A stretch of DNA of 64,000 nucleotides from Pelosinus sp. IPA-1 (GCF_030269905.1 NZ_BSVC01000004.1:496001-560000); one strand, 5' to 3'; shown: positions 26,362 to 37,003, counted from the first letter of the stretch. Numbers and translations: made by a program. The notes: a model not told the origin generated them from the sequence alone.

Positions 26362-27465
26362 TTACTTGTTCTGCACGTACCTTGATATATTAAGCAATAT
26401 CCCTACCCCAATAAGTGTAAAAATTAATGCTGAACCGCCAAAACTAATAAATGGTAATGGAATGCCTGTAACTGGCATCGAAGCAGTAACTACTGAGATA
26501 TTCATCAGTGCTTGCATAACAATCATAGTTGTTAAGCCTGTTGCTAACATGCTACCATAAATATCAGGTGCAGAAATGGCTATCTTAAATCCACGCCATG
26601 CAAACAAAAAGAATAATAATATTACCGTTATTGTACCGATGAAGCCCAACTCTTCACCAAGAATTGCAAAAATAAAATCAGTATGAGGCTCAGGTAAATA
26701 TAGAAATTTTTCACGGCTACGTCCAAGACCTACTCCAAATAAACCACCCGACCCCAAAGCATATAGGGATTGAATAATATGATACCCTGTATTTAATGGG
26801 TCAGACCATGGATCACTAAAAGCTAATAGCCTCTTGAGACGATACGGCTCGAGAATTATAGCCGCAATAATACCAACAACACCAACACTGCCTAATGACC
26901 CCAAGTGGGATAACTTTGCACCTGCAGTAAATAACAACACAAAAATTGTTCCACCGATTGCCAGAGCAGTTCCAAGATCAGGTTCTTTTAGTATTAAGCC
27001 AAATACAACCAACAATATAAATAGCTGAGGAACAAGCCCTTTTAAAAATGCAGTTATCTTCTCTTGGTTCCTTGCTAAACTAGCCGAAGAAAATAACACC
27101 ATACTTAATTTTGCAATTTCAGATGGCTGTAAATATAATGAACCAAATCCAAGCCATCTACGAGCTCCATTTACGACTTTTCCTAGTCCAGGTATTAATA
27201 CTAAGATTAAAAGAATGAGTGTGGATATTAATATTGGTGTAGCTAATTTACGCCACACATGATAATCCATATTTAACGTTAATAGCATGGCTATTACACC
27301 AAGTGTAACCCAAATGATTTGGCGCTTTAAAAAATAGTAACTATCATTAAAATTAACGTAGGCTGAGACTGCGCTCGAACTATAAACCATTACAACACCA
27401 AAAATCAATAATGCTATAACAGCAAAAAACAGAACAAAATCTGGCGACTTAGGTCTTACCGCCAA
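26362..27465 (-). CDS. ftsW: SEDS peptidoglycan polymerase FtsW/SpoVE
   Basis: 367-aa polytopic protein with about ten transmembrane helices. SEDS signatures include GARRWLGFGSLYLQPSEIAKL, LKEPDLGTA, and the periplasmic FLPEPHTDFIFAILGEE-type loop (here YLPEPHTDF). It polymerises glycan strands together with a class B PBP. Because the partner here is a PASTA-bearing SpoVD-like protein, it may serve division, spore cortex or both. TTG start with GGAGGGGAG upstream. Confidence 0.93.
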   Translation of the reverse strand: MAVRPKSPDFVLFFAVIALLIFGVVMVYSSSAVSAYVNFNDSYYFLKRQIIWVTLGVIAMLLTLNMDYHVWRKLATPILISTLILLILVLIPGLGKVVNGARRWLGFGSLYLQPSEIAKLSMVLFSSASLARNQEKITAFLKGLVPQLFILLVVFGLILKEPDLGTALAIGGTIFVLLFTAGAKLSHLGSLGSVGVVGIIAAIILEPYRLKRLLAFSDPWSDPLNTGYHIIQSLYALGSGGLFGVGLGRSREKFLYLPEPHTDFIFAILGEELGFIGTITVILLFFLFAWRGFKIAISAPDIYGSMLATGLTTMIVMQALMNISVVTASMPVTGIPLPFISFGGSALIFTLIGVGILLNISRYVQNK

Positions 27466-27509
27466 AAGAGCTCCCCTCCTAACGTAAAATGCTATTTAGC
27501 CACTCGATC

Positions 27510-28865
27510 TTATAATTCATAAACTAATTTCTTAAATAATTTGCCACGTTCTTCATAACTAGCAAACATATCATAACTAGCGCATGCGGGAGAAAGTAAA
27601 ACAACTTGTGTTTTTTTTGCAATTTGCTGTGCTAATTGCACAGCAGCAGCTAAACTAGTCACACTGTGGATTTGATTAACCCCTTGTGCAATAGCTGCCT
27701 CTTCAAACCTTTCTTTAGCTTCACCCAACAAAATTAAATGATCCACTTTTTCCTTTATTAATTGCATAAAAACAGTTAGGTCCGTATTTTTATCCCTTCC
27801 CCCAGCAATTAATATAATGTTTTTATCAAAAGCCTCTAACGCTTTAATAGATGACTCAGGGTTCGTAGCTTTAGAATCATTATAATAAGTAACACCATTT
27901 ATCGTAGATACCATTTCAATACGATGCTCTACCCCAGTAAAATTAATTAAAGTTTTTACCATCGCTGATAAGGAAACTCCTGCAAAAAAAGCAACACCAC
28001 AAGCGGCTAGTACATTTTCAATATTATGTCCACCTCTTAGCTGTATTTTGCTAACAGGAACTACTGCATAATTCTTCCCTTGCCACTTTATAATGATCAT
28101 GCCATCTTTAACAAAGATTCCAGACGTTAATTCCGTCTGTCGACTAAAGAAGAATACTTTGGAAGGTACTTTACTAGCCATTTCCCTTACAGTCAGATCA
28201 TCATAATTTAAAACGATATAATCATCACTTGTTTGATTTGCGAAAATCCGTTCTTTCATGGCGATATAATTCTCCATCGAATGATGACGATCAAGGTGAT
28301 CAGGAGTAATATTTAAGATAGCAGCCACCCGAGGTCTAAAGTCAATACTTCCTTCTAGTTGAAAACTTGAAATTTCGGCCACTACAATGCCTTTTTCACC
28401 AACTTCTGCTACTTCTTGCGATAGGGCCAGACCGATATTCCCGCCAACTACCACATTTCGGTCTGTTGTTTTCACCATTTCACCAATCAATGTAGTAGTA
28501 GTAGTCTTACCATTGGTACCAGTAACAGCCAAAATTGGAGCAGGGCATATTTGATATGCTACTTCAATTTCACTCATAACTTTTATATTTCTACTTTTAG
28601 CACTTTTAATTAGTGGAATATTAATTGATATCCCTGGTGAGACTACCACCCAGTCTACACCTTCTAATAACCCTTCATCTTGCCTACCTAAAGCTAGTGT
28701 TACACCACTTTCATGTATACACGAAAAATCCTTATTTTTTAGTAATTCTTGCGGTTTTGAATCACTTAATGTTACTTGTGCACCACGATTCTGTAATACA
28801 CAAGCAACGGATATTCCACTAATACCAGCACCAAGAACCAGGACTCTTTTTCCAATGAAATCCAC
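27510..28865 (-). CDS. murD: UDP-N-acetylmuramoylalanine--D-glutamate ligase
   Basis: 451-aa Mur ligase adding D-Glu. VLVLGAGISGISVA at the N-terminus, the ATP loop VTGTNGKTTTTTLIG near residue 115, NITPDHLDRH and YYNDSKATNPESS are all present. GTG 28865 starts at the base right after the mraY stop, with AGGG inside mraY, so translation is coupled. Confidence 0.96.
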   Translation of the reverse strand: MDFIGKRVLVLGAGISGISVACVLQNRGAQVTLSDSKPQELLKNKDFSCIHESGVTLALGRQDEGLLEGVDWVVVSPGISINIPLIKSAKSRNIKVMSEIEVAYQICPAPILAVTGTNGKTTTTTLIGEMVKTTDRNVVVGGNIGLALSQEVAEVGEKGIVVAEISSFQLEGSIDFRPRVAAILNITPDHLDRHHSMENYIAMKERIFANQTSDDYIVLNYDDLTVREMASKVPSKVFFFSRQTELTSGIFVKDGMIIIKWQGKNYAVVPVSKIQLRGGHNIENVLAACGVAFFAGVSLSAMVKTLINFTGVEHRIEMVSTINGVTYYNDSKATNPESSIKALEAFDKNIILIAGGRDKNTDLTVFMQLIKEKVDHLILLGEAKERFEEAAIAQGVNQIHSVTSLAAAVQLAQQIAKKTQVVLLSPACASYDMFASYEERGKLFKKLVYEL

Positions 28866-29840
28866 TTATATCCCTCCAGTCTGACTAACAACTAAAATAA
28901 CTAATGCAATGGCGCTAAAGACAACCCCTGTTAACCAAAATACAGTAACTACTTTCGACTCAGACCAGCCCGCTAGTTCAAAGTGATGATGTATTGGACT
29001 CATACGGAATACACGCTTGCCTGTTAATTTAAAGGAGATTACTTGAATGATCACAGACAAGGCCTCAAGTACAAACACGCCACCAACAATAACAAGCAGT
29101 AACTCAGTTTTCGTCAGAACAGCTACAGTAGCTAATGCCCCTCCAAGGGCTAATGATCCTGTATCTCCCATAAATATTTTTGCCGGATGAGCATTGTACT
29201 TTAAGAAACCAAGGCTTGCACCAGCTAATGCTACACAGAAAATAGCCAAGTTAGTTTTCGCAAAACTCATAGCAATTACGGCATAAGCTACCGCTGCAAT
29301 CGTAGTAGTACCAGCGGCTAACCCATCGAGACCATCTGTAAGATTTACAGCATTCGTAGTACCCACCAGTACCAAAAATATTAATACATAGTACAGCGGG
29401 CCAAAGTCAACTGTAATTCCCAGTAAAGGCACCCATAAATCAGTACCCCGTCCCATATAATTCGTAGCAATGTATGCTAACGCTACAGCCATAATAATCT
29501 GACCTAAAAGCTTTTGTTTTGCTTTTAATCCTAAAGAACGCTTTAAGACCACTTTAATAAAATCATCTAAAAAACCAATTAAACCATGACCTAAGGTCAC
29601 AAACAAAGCTAACCAAATTTCTGAACTCTTCCCCCCAAAGATAACAACTGGTATGATAAGGGCGATTAGAATGATAATCCCCCCCATAGTCGGCGTACCC
29701 GCTTTGGCGTAATGACTTTCAGGGCCTTCCTGCCTAATGCTTTGCCCAAATTTCAATCCTCTAAGAACAGGAATTATCATGGGTCCAATTAGTAAAGCTA
29801 TAATGAATGCCATTGCTGAAGCGTATAACAACTCCTGCAT
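28866..29840 (-). CDS. mraY: Phospho-N-acetylmuramoyl-pentapeptide transferase
   Basis: 324-aa integral membrane enzyme with ten predicted helices, forming lipid I on undecaprenyl phosphate. Catalytic motifs DDFIKV, NLTDGLDGLA, FMGDTGSLALGG and the histidine loop MSPIHHHFEL are seen in order. AGGAGG upstream of ATG. Confidence 0.97.
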   Translation of the reverse strand: MQELLYASAMAFIIALLIGPMIIPVLRGLKFGQSIRQEGPESHYAKAGTPTMGGIIILIALIIPVVIFGGKSSEIWLALFVTLGHGLIGFLDDFIKVVLKRSLGLKAKQKLLGQIIMAVALAYIATNYMGRGTDLWVPLLGITVDFGPLYYVLIFLVLVGTTNAVNLTDGLDGLAAGTTTIAAVAYAVIAMSFAKTNLAIFCVALAGASLGFLKYNAHPAKIFMGDTGSLALGGALATVAVLTKTELLLVIVGGVFVLEALSVIIQVISFKLTGKRVFRMSPIHHHFELAGWSESKVVTVFWLTGVVFSAIALVILVVSQTGGI

Positions 29841-29926
29841 AATCTACCTCCTAAACCATTAAAAAGAAACTTTTTTAATTTTACTGCTCTTTACATCACT
29901 AGAGCATACTATTGTCATATAACCTC

Positions 29927-31285
29927 TTACGAAAACATTTTTATAATATTCTCCATTTTCATACCTCGTGATCCCTTGACTAAAATAGTATCACCAGGCT
30001 CAATTAGTTTTTGTAACGCTTCTTGTGCCTCTTTATGGTTAGCACAAGCCACTACCTTTTTTATACCGCATGCACTAGCTCGCCTCGCAATATTAGTCGC
30101 CAATTCACCTACCGTTACAACTATATCAACTTGGCAAAAAGCTAACCGATCTCCAATATTTCCATGGGCTTCTATTGCAACCGGACCTAATTCTAACATA
30201 TCACCAAGTACAGCGACCTTCCTACCCTTAGCTACTTCAACCAATGTGTCAATCGCCGCTACCATTGACATTGGACTCGCATTATAGGCGTCATTAATAA
30301 CAAGATAGTCGCTAAGTTTTTCAATATGTAGCCGCATAGGACTTGCATTAAAGTTCTTAAATCCAGCGCAAATCTCTTCAACATTCAACCCTAATTCTAA
30401 CCCGAGAGCGATAGCCGCTAACCCATTATAAACATTATGTTTACCAATTGCAGGAATCTCTACAGGAAATTCATGATGAGCAAAACGACATGAAAACTTC
30501 ATATTTTGCGTTCCCATCTGAATATTTTCTGCCTTTATATCCCCTTGTTCTAAGCCAAAAAATTGGACACGACTATTCACTTGTTTGGACATTTTTTTTA
30601 CATAACTATTATCGGCATTCAATAGGGATAAGCCACTTTTAGGAATAAACTCCAGCAATTCAGCTTTAGCTGAAGCAATATTCTCTATTGAGCCTAATAA
30701 CTCAAGATGAGTTTCACCAATATTCGTGATAATAGCTATTGTAGGCAATGCAATATTCGCTAATTGTCGAATTTGCCCCTTACCCCGCATACCCATTTCT
30801 ACCACCGCTACTTCATGTTGCTTAGTAAGTTGTAGCAACGTTAACGGCAAGCCAATTTCGTTATTATAATTTGCTTCTGTTTTAAGAACATGAAACTTAC
30901 TTGATAAAACAGCTGCCGCCATATCCTTTGTAGTCGTCTTGCCATTTGAGCCAGTAATAGCTACAACTGGAATTGTAAAGCGCTGACGATGAAAACGAGC
31001 TAAATTTTGCAATGCCAATAAGGTATCTTCGACCTCAATAGCCGTAATTTCTTTAGAAATCAGCATATTTTTACGACTAAATATAACACCACTTGCCCCG
31101 TTCTTTATTGCTTGTTCAATGAAATCATGCCCATCAAAATTTTCCCCTACTAAGGGGATAAATAAATCGCCTTGCTTCACAGTACGGGTATCTGTGGAAA
31201 CACCAGTAAAGTTGACTAGCCTTATAGAATTGACAAGGTTTCCCCCAGTCGCCAAACATATTTCTTCAACTGTAAACTCTGCCAT
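29927..31285 (-). CDS. murF: UDP-MurNAc-tripeptide--D-Ala-D-Ala ligase
   Basis: 452-aa Mur ligase adding the terminal dipeptide. ATP loop AITGSNGKTTTKDM near residue 110, NIGETHLELLGS, and VINDAYNASPMSM near residue 310. Its ATG shares a base with the murE stop (TAATG), so the two are translationally coupled. Confidence 0.96.
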   Translation of the reverse strand: MAEFTVEEICLATGGNLVNSIRLVNFTGVSTDTRTVKQGDLFIPLVGENFDGHDFIEQAIKNGASGVIFSRKNMLISKEITAIEVEDTLLALQNLARFHRQRFTIPVVAITGSNGKTTTKDMAAAVLSSKFHVLKTEANYNNEIGLPLTLLQLTKQHEVAVVEMGMRGKGQIRQLANIALPTIAIITNIGETHLELLGSIENIASAKAELLEFIPKSGLSLLNADNSYVKKMSKQVNSRVQFFGLEQGDIKAENIQMGTQNMKFSCRFAHHEFPVEIPAIGKHNVYNGLAAIALGLELGLNVEEICAGFKNFNASPMRLHIEKLSDYLVINDAYNASPMSMVAAIDTLVEVAKGRKVAVLGDMLELGPVAIEAHGNIGDRLAFCQVDIVVTVGELATNIARRASACGIKKVVACANHKEAQEALQKLIEPGDTILVKGSRGMKMENIIKMFS

Positions 31286-32778
31286 TATTTCATCTCCCTG
31301 ACGATTGCCGAAGCTACTTCTTTGTCATCGAAGGAAATAGTTTTATCCTTGAGAATTTGATAATTTTCATGGCCCTTACCAGCGATTATCACTATATCAT
31401 CCAATTCAGCTAAATGTAAGGCACGATCAATCGCTTGGCGCCTATCACTAATTTTTTCATAAATTTTTCCTTCTTTTAAAGATCCCTTTATGCCATTTTC
31501 AATCTCAGCGAGAATGATTTCAGGATCTTCCGTTCTAGGGTTATCGGATGTAGCAATTACAATGTCGCCATATTTTGCCGCTAATTCTCCCATAATCGGT
31601 CTTTTTGTTTTATCACGATCACCACCACAACCAAATACTACTATGATACGCTTTGTAGCAATTTGCTGTGCAGTCTTTAAAATGTTTTCTAATCCATCTG
31701 GTGTATGAGCATAATCTACAATTATACTAAATGGTTGCCCTGCGTCTACTAATTCAAATCGACCAGGTACGCTTTGGAATTCTTCTAAAGCTTCTTTTAT
31801 GACCTGAATATCTATACCTTCTGCCAAGGTTGCCCCAACTGCAGATAATACATTATATACATTGAATAATCCAGTAATTTTAAGTTCTAATGGCATTATG
31901 CCAAAAGAGCCAACAATATCAAACTGAGCACCCGATGCCTTAATATTTGTATTCTGTGCCTTAAGATCAACATTGTTGTCAATCCCATAAGTAATGGTAT
32001 TACACATCGTTTTTTCTATTATAAAAGAAGCAGCCTTATCATCCGCATTTATAATAGCAGTTTTTCCCTTTTTGTAACTATTCTTTATGCTAAGCAATTC
32101 AAAGAGTTTTGTTTTTGCTTCTAGATAATTTTCAAATGACACATGAAAGTCTAAGTGATCCCGTGTCATATTTGTAAAAATACCTACATCAAATTCGCAA
32201 CCAGCGATTCTATTAAGAGCTAATGCATGAGAAGATACTTCCATCACTACATAATCGATACTAGACGCTACCATCTCATGTAAGAGTTTTTGTAAATCGA
32301 TTACATCAGGTGTAGTATTCTGAGTAGGTACTATACGGTCGCCAATGCTATTTTGGATGGTGCCGATTACTCCTACTTTAAATCCGGCCTTATTTAATAT
32401 ACTTTTAATTAAATAAGTAGTTGTTGTTTTCCCATTTGTACCTGTAACCCCAATCATACGTAATTTGCGGCTTGGGTATTCAAAAAAATGAGGCGCTATC
32501 GTCATCATTGCTGCTCTCGTATCAGTAACCTTTATTACCGTTAAACCCGGAGGAATATTTTCAACATCTTTTTCTACCAATATGGCTACTGCACCTTGGT
32601 GAAAAGCCTGCATTATATAATCGTGCCCATCCGTCTTTACTCCAGGCAAACAAATGAATAATGTCCCGGCGACTACTTTACGGGAATCATGAGCTAAATC
32701 CATTATCGTAAGTTTTGTTTCACCATGTACTACAGCGTTTGGTAATAAACCTATTAATTCTTGCAATTCCTTTTTCAT
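31285..32778 (-). CDS. murE: UDP-MurNAc-L-Ala-D-Glu--meso-diaminopimelate ligase
   Basis: 497-aa Mur ligase adding the third residue. ATP loop VTGTNGKTTTTYLIK and NMTRDHLDFH are present. The specificity motif TSDNPRTEDP marks a meso-diaminopimelate enzyme rather than a lysine one, which fits the murein of Negativicutes. GGAGG before ATG. The gap to the PBP gene (32779-32991) holds an imperfect 12-bp inverted repeat but no gene. Confidence 0.96.
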   Translation of the reverse strand: MKKELQELIGLLPNAVVHGETKLTIMDLAHDSRKVVAGTLFICLPGVKTDGHDYIMQAFHQGAVAILVEKDVENIPPGLTVIKVTDTRAAMMTIAPHFFEYPSRKLRMIGVTGTNGKTTTTYLIKSILNKAGFKVGVIGTIQNSIGDRIVPTQNTTPDVIDLQKLLHEMVASSIDYVVMEVSSHALALNRIAGCEFDVGIFTNMTRDHLDFHVSFENYLEAKTKLFELLSIKNSYKKGKTAIINADDKAASFIIEKTMCNTITYGIDNNVDLKAQNTNIKASGAQFDIVGSFGIMPLELKITGLFNVYNVLSAVGATLAEGIDIQVIKEALEEFQSVPGRFELVDAGQPFSIIVDYAHTPDGLENILKTAQQIATKRIIVVFGCGGDRDKTKRPIMGELAAKYGDIVIATSDNPRTEDPEIILAEIENGIKGSLKEGKIYEKISDRRQAIDRALHLAELDDIVIIAGKGHENYQILKDKTISFDDKEVASAIVREMK

Positions 32779-32909
32779 GTAACTACCTCCTACACTCCAA
32801 CTATTATTACCATTGTTACCAATATTATCATAACAATGTGTAGATTACCATATCGGGTAACTTGAACAAAAAGAATTCCCCATAAAATCACCTTCAATAT
32901 AGCGCATCA

Positions 32910-32958
32910 GTGGACCACAAATCAATCGTGATATGAATCTTTTATCTTTGTGGCCCAC
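32910..32958. repeat. Long inverted repeat between the PBP gene and murE
   Basis: GTGGACCACAAA (32910-32921) pairs with TTTGTGGCCCAC (32947-32958), 11 of 12 positions, with a 25-nt loop. No T-run follows on either strand, so it is not a standard terminator; it may be an RNA-stability or processing hairpin. Confidence 0.5.
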
Positions 32959-32991
32959 TTCACCATCAGAACATAAGTGTTGTCTCTTTAG

Positions 32992-35079
32992 TTATTCAAA
33001 GAATACCGTAATTTCACTTCCTGGCGGCGCCTTACTACCAGCAGCAGGTTGTTGTTTAGTCGCTTTTACACCAACTCCCACTGGCTTAATGCTGAGACCA
33101 ACTTCTGCCAACATATCAGCTACCTCACGTAATGACTGACCACTACAATCAGGTACTGTAATCTCACCCAAGCCATAACGTGGTGTCATGGTATATAACA
33201 AGACACTCGAATCTTTAGGAATACGGCTTCCCGGTTTTGGAATTTGATCTGCAACTCGTTCGCCTGATTCTTCAATTCTAGCATTTAAACCAGCTTTTTT
33301 AAGTTCTTGCGCAGCTTCCGTAACTAACAAATTAATCACACTTGGTACCATAATATGAGTTTCTTTATCGTCAGGCGAATGGGATTCTATAACTTTAGGC
33401 GCAATTTTTAAGTATTGTAAAACATCTTTCATGATCCCATTAAAAACAGGAGCGGCGATTTGACCACCATAATACAAGCCCACAGGTTCATCAATAATTA
33501 CAACCATAACGATCTGTGGGTTATCTGCTGGTGCAAATCCAGCAAAAGATGCTACATATTTACCTGGCATATACCCGCCCTCTCCAACTTTTTGTGCCGT
33601 TCCCGTCTTACCAGCAATTCGATAGCCCTCAACATAAGCATTTTTACCTGTACCGTTTTCTACAACGCTTTCTAGAATTTCTTTAACTTCTTGTGCTGTT
33701 TGCTTATCAACAACTTGGTTTAGTATATCGGGTGTGAATCCTCGAATTACTTCATCATTCTTATCTCTAACCTCTCGAACAATTTGTGGTCTAAGCCGCT
33801 GTCCACCATTGGCAACTGCTGCCACTGCGTTTAGTAATTGTAACGGTGTTACCGCGATACTCTGCCCCATAGACATTGTCGCAATATTAATCGGCTTAAC
33901 CTGTGACTTCGGTATAACAATACCTTTTGCTTCGCCTGGCAAATCTATATTCGTAGGTTTCCCTAAACCAAAAGCAGTAAAATATTTGTAAAAAGAATCA
34001 GCTCCCAGTCTAAGTCCAACATTTACAAAACCTACGTTACAAGAATTCTCCACAACCTCCTTAAAAGATTGACTACCATGCCCACCAGCTTTCCAGCAAT
34101 GAATTGTCCGGCCTTGAACTTCTACTGATCCCGTATCAAAAAAACGTTCATTAGCAGATACTATTTTCTCACCCAGCACTGCAGTCGTCGTGAGAATTTT
34201 AAAGGTCGAACCAGGCTCATATGCATTGGATATAGCAATATTACGCCATAACTTTGGATCATAATCTGCAAATTGATTTGGATTATAGGTGGGGCGGTTC
34301 GCTAACGCCAGTATTTCACCTGTGTTCGGTTCGATGGCTATAATCGTCGCTGCCTTAGCCTTTGTATCTTGCATTACCTTCTCAAGTTCTCTTTCGATAA
34401 TTTGTTGTATTACAAGATCAATTGTTAGATAAATATTATATCCGTTAATCGGTTTGACAAATTGATGGGTTGCATGAGGAATTTCCTGCCCCCTTGCATC
34501 ATACTCAACGACAATACTGCCACTACGACCTTTTAAATAACTGTCAAAGGTTAATTCTACCCCATCTAGCCCTTGACTATCAATACCTGTAAATCCTAAT
34601 ATATGGGCTGCTAGGCTATCATTTGGGTAATAACGCTGATTTTCTTGCGTTAATCCAATCCCTGGCAAATTAAGCAAGTTGACAGATTTGGCTATATCAT
34701 TATCTACCTTACGCTTTACCCATGTAAAGGCTTGGCGCTTCTTCAATTTGTCAGTTAGTTTCTGTCTATCTAACGCCAAAATAGCAGCCAACTTGGCTGC
34801 TGTCTCTTCTACGTCTACTATTTCAGCTGGTATAGCATAAATAGACTCAGTACTCACACTTACACCGAGTTCTTTACCATTGCGATCATATATTGTACCA
34901 CGCTTAGCTTCGACAGGAATGTCTCGTACGCGCTGATCAATGGCACTTTCTGTTAACCAATTGCTTTTATAAAATTGGAGATACATTAGACGACAACCAA
35001 GTGCTACCATAATTACTGCAATCAATAGAAAAAGACAAGTCACCCTTTTCCTAATAGTAACATGCGCAGATGACGCCAA
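32992..35079 (-). CDS. spoVD: Class B penicillin-binding protein with PASTA domains (SpoVD/FtsI-like)
   Basis: About 695 aa: a short cytosolic tail, a transmembrane helix (residues about 14-36), the dimerisation domain, and the transpeptidase domain with SxxK (S291 in EPGSTFKI), SCN near 346 and KTGT near 491, followed by two PASTA domains (about 575-695). The tandem PASTA tail is typical of SpoVD and some Firmicute FtsI/PBP2 proteins, so whether it serves division, spore cortex or both is open. TTG 35079 is preferred (GGGGGAG 6 nt before); ATG 35094 lacks a site. Confidence 0.92.
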   Translation of the reverse strand: MASSAHVTIRKRVTCLFLLIAVIMVALGCRLMYLQFYKSNWLTESAIDQRVRDIPVEAKRGTIYDRNGKELGVSVSTESIYAIPAEIVDVEETAAKLAAILALDRQKLTDKLKKRQAFTWVKRKVDNDIAKSVNLLNLPGIGLTQENQRYYPNDSLAAHILGFTGIDSQGLDGVELTFDSYLKGRSGSIVVEYDARGQEIPHATHQFVKPINGYNIYLTIDLVIQQIIERELEKVMQDTKAKAATIIAIEPNTGEILALANRPTYNPNQFADYDPKLWRNIAISNAYEPGSTFKILTTTAVLGEKIVSANERFFDTGSVEVQGRTIHCWKAGGHGSQSFKEVVENSCNVGFVNVGLRLGADSFYKYFTAFGLGKPTNIDLPGEAKGIVIPKSQVKPINIATMSMGQSIAVTPLQLLNAVAAVANGGQRLRPQIVREVRDKNDEVIRGFTPDILNQVVDKQTAQEVKEILESVVENGTGKNAYVEGYRIAGKTGTAQKVGEGGYMPGKYVASFAGFAPADNPQIVMVVIIDEPVGLYYGGQIAAPVFNGIMKDVLQYLKIAPKVIESHSPDDKETHIMVPSVINLLVTEAAQELKKAGLNARIEESGERVADQIPKPGSRIPKDSSVLLYTMTPRYGLGEITVPDCSGQSLREVADMLAEVGLSIKPVGVGVKATKQQPAAGSKAPPGSEITVFFE

Positions 35080-35100
35080 TGGCCACTCCCCCATCTAGTT

Positions 35101-35520
35101 TTATTGTCCTTTGCTTTTTACCATACTAAGCATACCTTTTTCCTTTTCGGCATTCAACTTACTGCTGCTTTCTGAAGCAGTTGCACGGTATATACTTTGA
35201 GGCATCACCATCCCAAGTTCTGAAGTAGCAATCGTTTGAATCCGTTGCGGTGATCTTAGTTTCGCAATATCTAACTGTAATAACTCATTTTCCTTTTCCA
35301 GTTTTACAACTTGCGACTTCATCTTTACTAATTCATAACCCGATCTAATAATAGCCTCACTACTTACCGTTAAGAAAAAGGCAGCAACGGCTACTATCAT
35401 AACAGTTGTCAAACACTTAACTCGCAAAGCAATATCGGGTTTCATTAACTTTGTTTTATTAATGGATGGGACTTCTTGTTGTTGATAAATAGTCCAATCT
35501 TGTTTTTTATTTACTAACAT
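35101..35520 (-). CDS. ftsL: FtsL-like division protein
   Basis: 139-aa bitopic protein: about 35 cytosolic residues, one transmembrane helix (about 36-56), then a leucine-zipper-like coiled coil (KMKSQVVKLEKENELLQLD) and the AxxELGMVMP motif seen in FtsL/DivIC-type proteins. Position between rsmH and the PBP gene is standard for ftsL. The tail after about residue 110 is polar and variable. Confidence 0.85.
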   Translation of the reverse strand: MLVNKKQDWTIYQQQEVPSINKTKLMKPDIALRVKCLTTVMIVAVAAFFLTVSSEAIIRSGYELVKMKSQVVKLEKENELLQLDIAKLRSPQRIQTIATSELGMVMPQSIYRATASESSSKLNAEKEKGMLSMVKSKGQ

Positions 35521-35579
35521 ATATATTCCCCTTCCTTAAATTTAGACCAATGTAATCCCTGATGATATTACAACGCTAC

Positions 35580-36536
35580 CTATAAAGCCACTTTTTCTGC
35601 TACACGCAACTTAGCGCTTCGCGCTCGTGGATTCTCTTCTAATTCTACTTCAGATGGAATTCGAGGTTTTCCTAATATCTTAATCTTTGGTTTATTTGTA
35701 CACATACAAATAGGTAGTTCTTTCGGACAAATGCAACCTTTTGCCATATTTTGCATCGTTTGTTTTGCAATTCAATCTTCTAAGGAATGAAACGTAATGA
35801 TACACAATCGTCCACCTATTGCAAGTCTCTCAATCGAAGTATTAAATGCCTCTTTTAAGATTCCCAATTCATTATTCACTTCAATCCGAATTGCTTGAAA
35901 TGTACGTTTTGCAGGATGAGGCCCATCACGCCGCGCTGCAGCAGGAATGGCCCTTTTTATTATATCTACTAATTCGCCAGTTGTTTCTATCGGTTTCACA
36001 TTACGATGCTCAACTATAAATTTTGCAATTCTCTTTGCCCAACGATCTTCCCCATAATCTATAATAATCTGGGCCAACTGCTCTTCCTCATAATTATTAA
36101 CAACATCATAAGCGGAAAAGCTGCTATTTGGATTCATGCGCATATCTAGCGGAGCATCTTGCATATAAGAGAACCCCCTTTCAGCAATATCTAGCTGGTG
36201 GGATGACACTCCTAAATCAAACAAGATACCATCTACCTTACTAACTTGAAGTTCATCTAAGACACGCCCTATGTTTTGAAAATTATCTTGTACAATATCT
36301 ATTTGACAACTAGCATTTGCTAGTCTATTTTTACCTGTTTGTATCGCAGCTGGATCCTGGTCAATGCCAATAAATCGACCTGAAGAATGTAATTGATTTA
36401 TTATTTGCTCAGCATGCCCACTACCACCTAACGTACAATCTACATAAATACCTTCAGGATTTGTTACTAACGCATCTACACTTTCTTTTAGCAGCACACT
36501 TACATGATGAAATTCCAAGTCCTTCACCCCATCCAT
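35580..36536 (-). pseudogene. rsmH: rsmH (16S rRNA C1402 N4-methyltransferase) with in-frame TGA
   Basis: The reading frame is collinear with RsmH over 318 residues but has one TGA at 35772-35774 (codon 255), right after [10 protein letters not shown]. Homologues have Arg there (HSLEDR), so one CGA-to-TGA change explains it. The frame stays open afterwards through [12 protein letters not shown] and [15 protein letters not shown] to a TAG at 35580-35582. The SAM-binding part ([20 protein letters not shown]) is intact. The product is either truncated by 64 residues, read through, or the stop is a sequence error. The natural gap to ftsL is kept. Confidence 0.85.
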
Positions 36537-36571
36537 TTTAAACTCTATAGGAAAACTTTTTTTTTTATCGT

Positions 36572-37003
36572 TTATATACCTAAATCAACTAAACTCTCCG
36601 CTATTTTCTCTACTGTTGGAGCGGTTTGCTCGTTGTAATTATCCCACTTAGTCCGGTCCCATATCTCAATACGATTGGACACACCAATCACAACCACATC
36701 TTTATCAAGTTGCGCATATTCCCTCAGATTATTCGGTAATAATACCCTTCCTTGTTTATCGCATGAAATCTCTGCTCCACCTGAGAAAAAAAAACGAACA
36801 AAAGCTCTAGCTTCAGGTTTTGCTAACGGTAATTGTTTTAACTTACTTTCTAGGATAGCCCACTCTTTTCTATCATATACGAATAAACAATTATCAAGGC
36901 CCTTGGTGACAATAAAACTTTCTCCCAGTTCCTCACGAAACTTGGCAGGTAAAATGAGCCTTCCCTTATCGTCAATGCTATGTAGGTACTCGCCCATTAA
37001 CAT
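36572..37003 (-). CDS. mraZ: Transcriptional regulator MraZ
   Basis: 143 aa with two SpoVT/AbrB-like halves. N-half: [26 protein letters not shown]-half: [19 protein letters not shown]. Each half carries the DxxGR and LP signature. MraZ forms a ring and binds tandem GTGG-type repeats in front of its own operon; such repeats are seen at 37031-37060. First gene of the dcw cluster. Confidence 0.96.
   Translation of the reverse strand: MLMGEYLHSIDDKGRLILPAKFREELGESFIVTKGLDNCLFVYDRKEWAILESKLKQLPLAKPEARAFVRFFFSGGAEISCDKQGRVLLPNNLREYAQLDKDVVVIGVSNRIEIWDRTKWDNYNEQTAPTVEKIAESLVDLGI

Noticed and set aside
35772-35774. TGA in rsmH as selenocysteine or reassigned codon
   Set aside because: The position is Arg in the family, there is no hairpin with selenocysteine-element features apparent, and TGA serves as a normal stop in other genes of the window.
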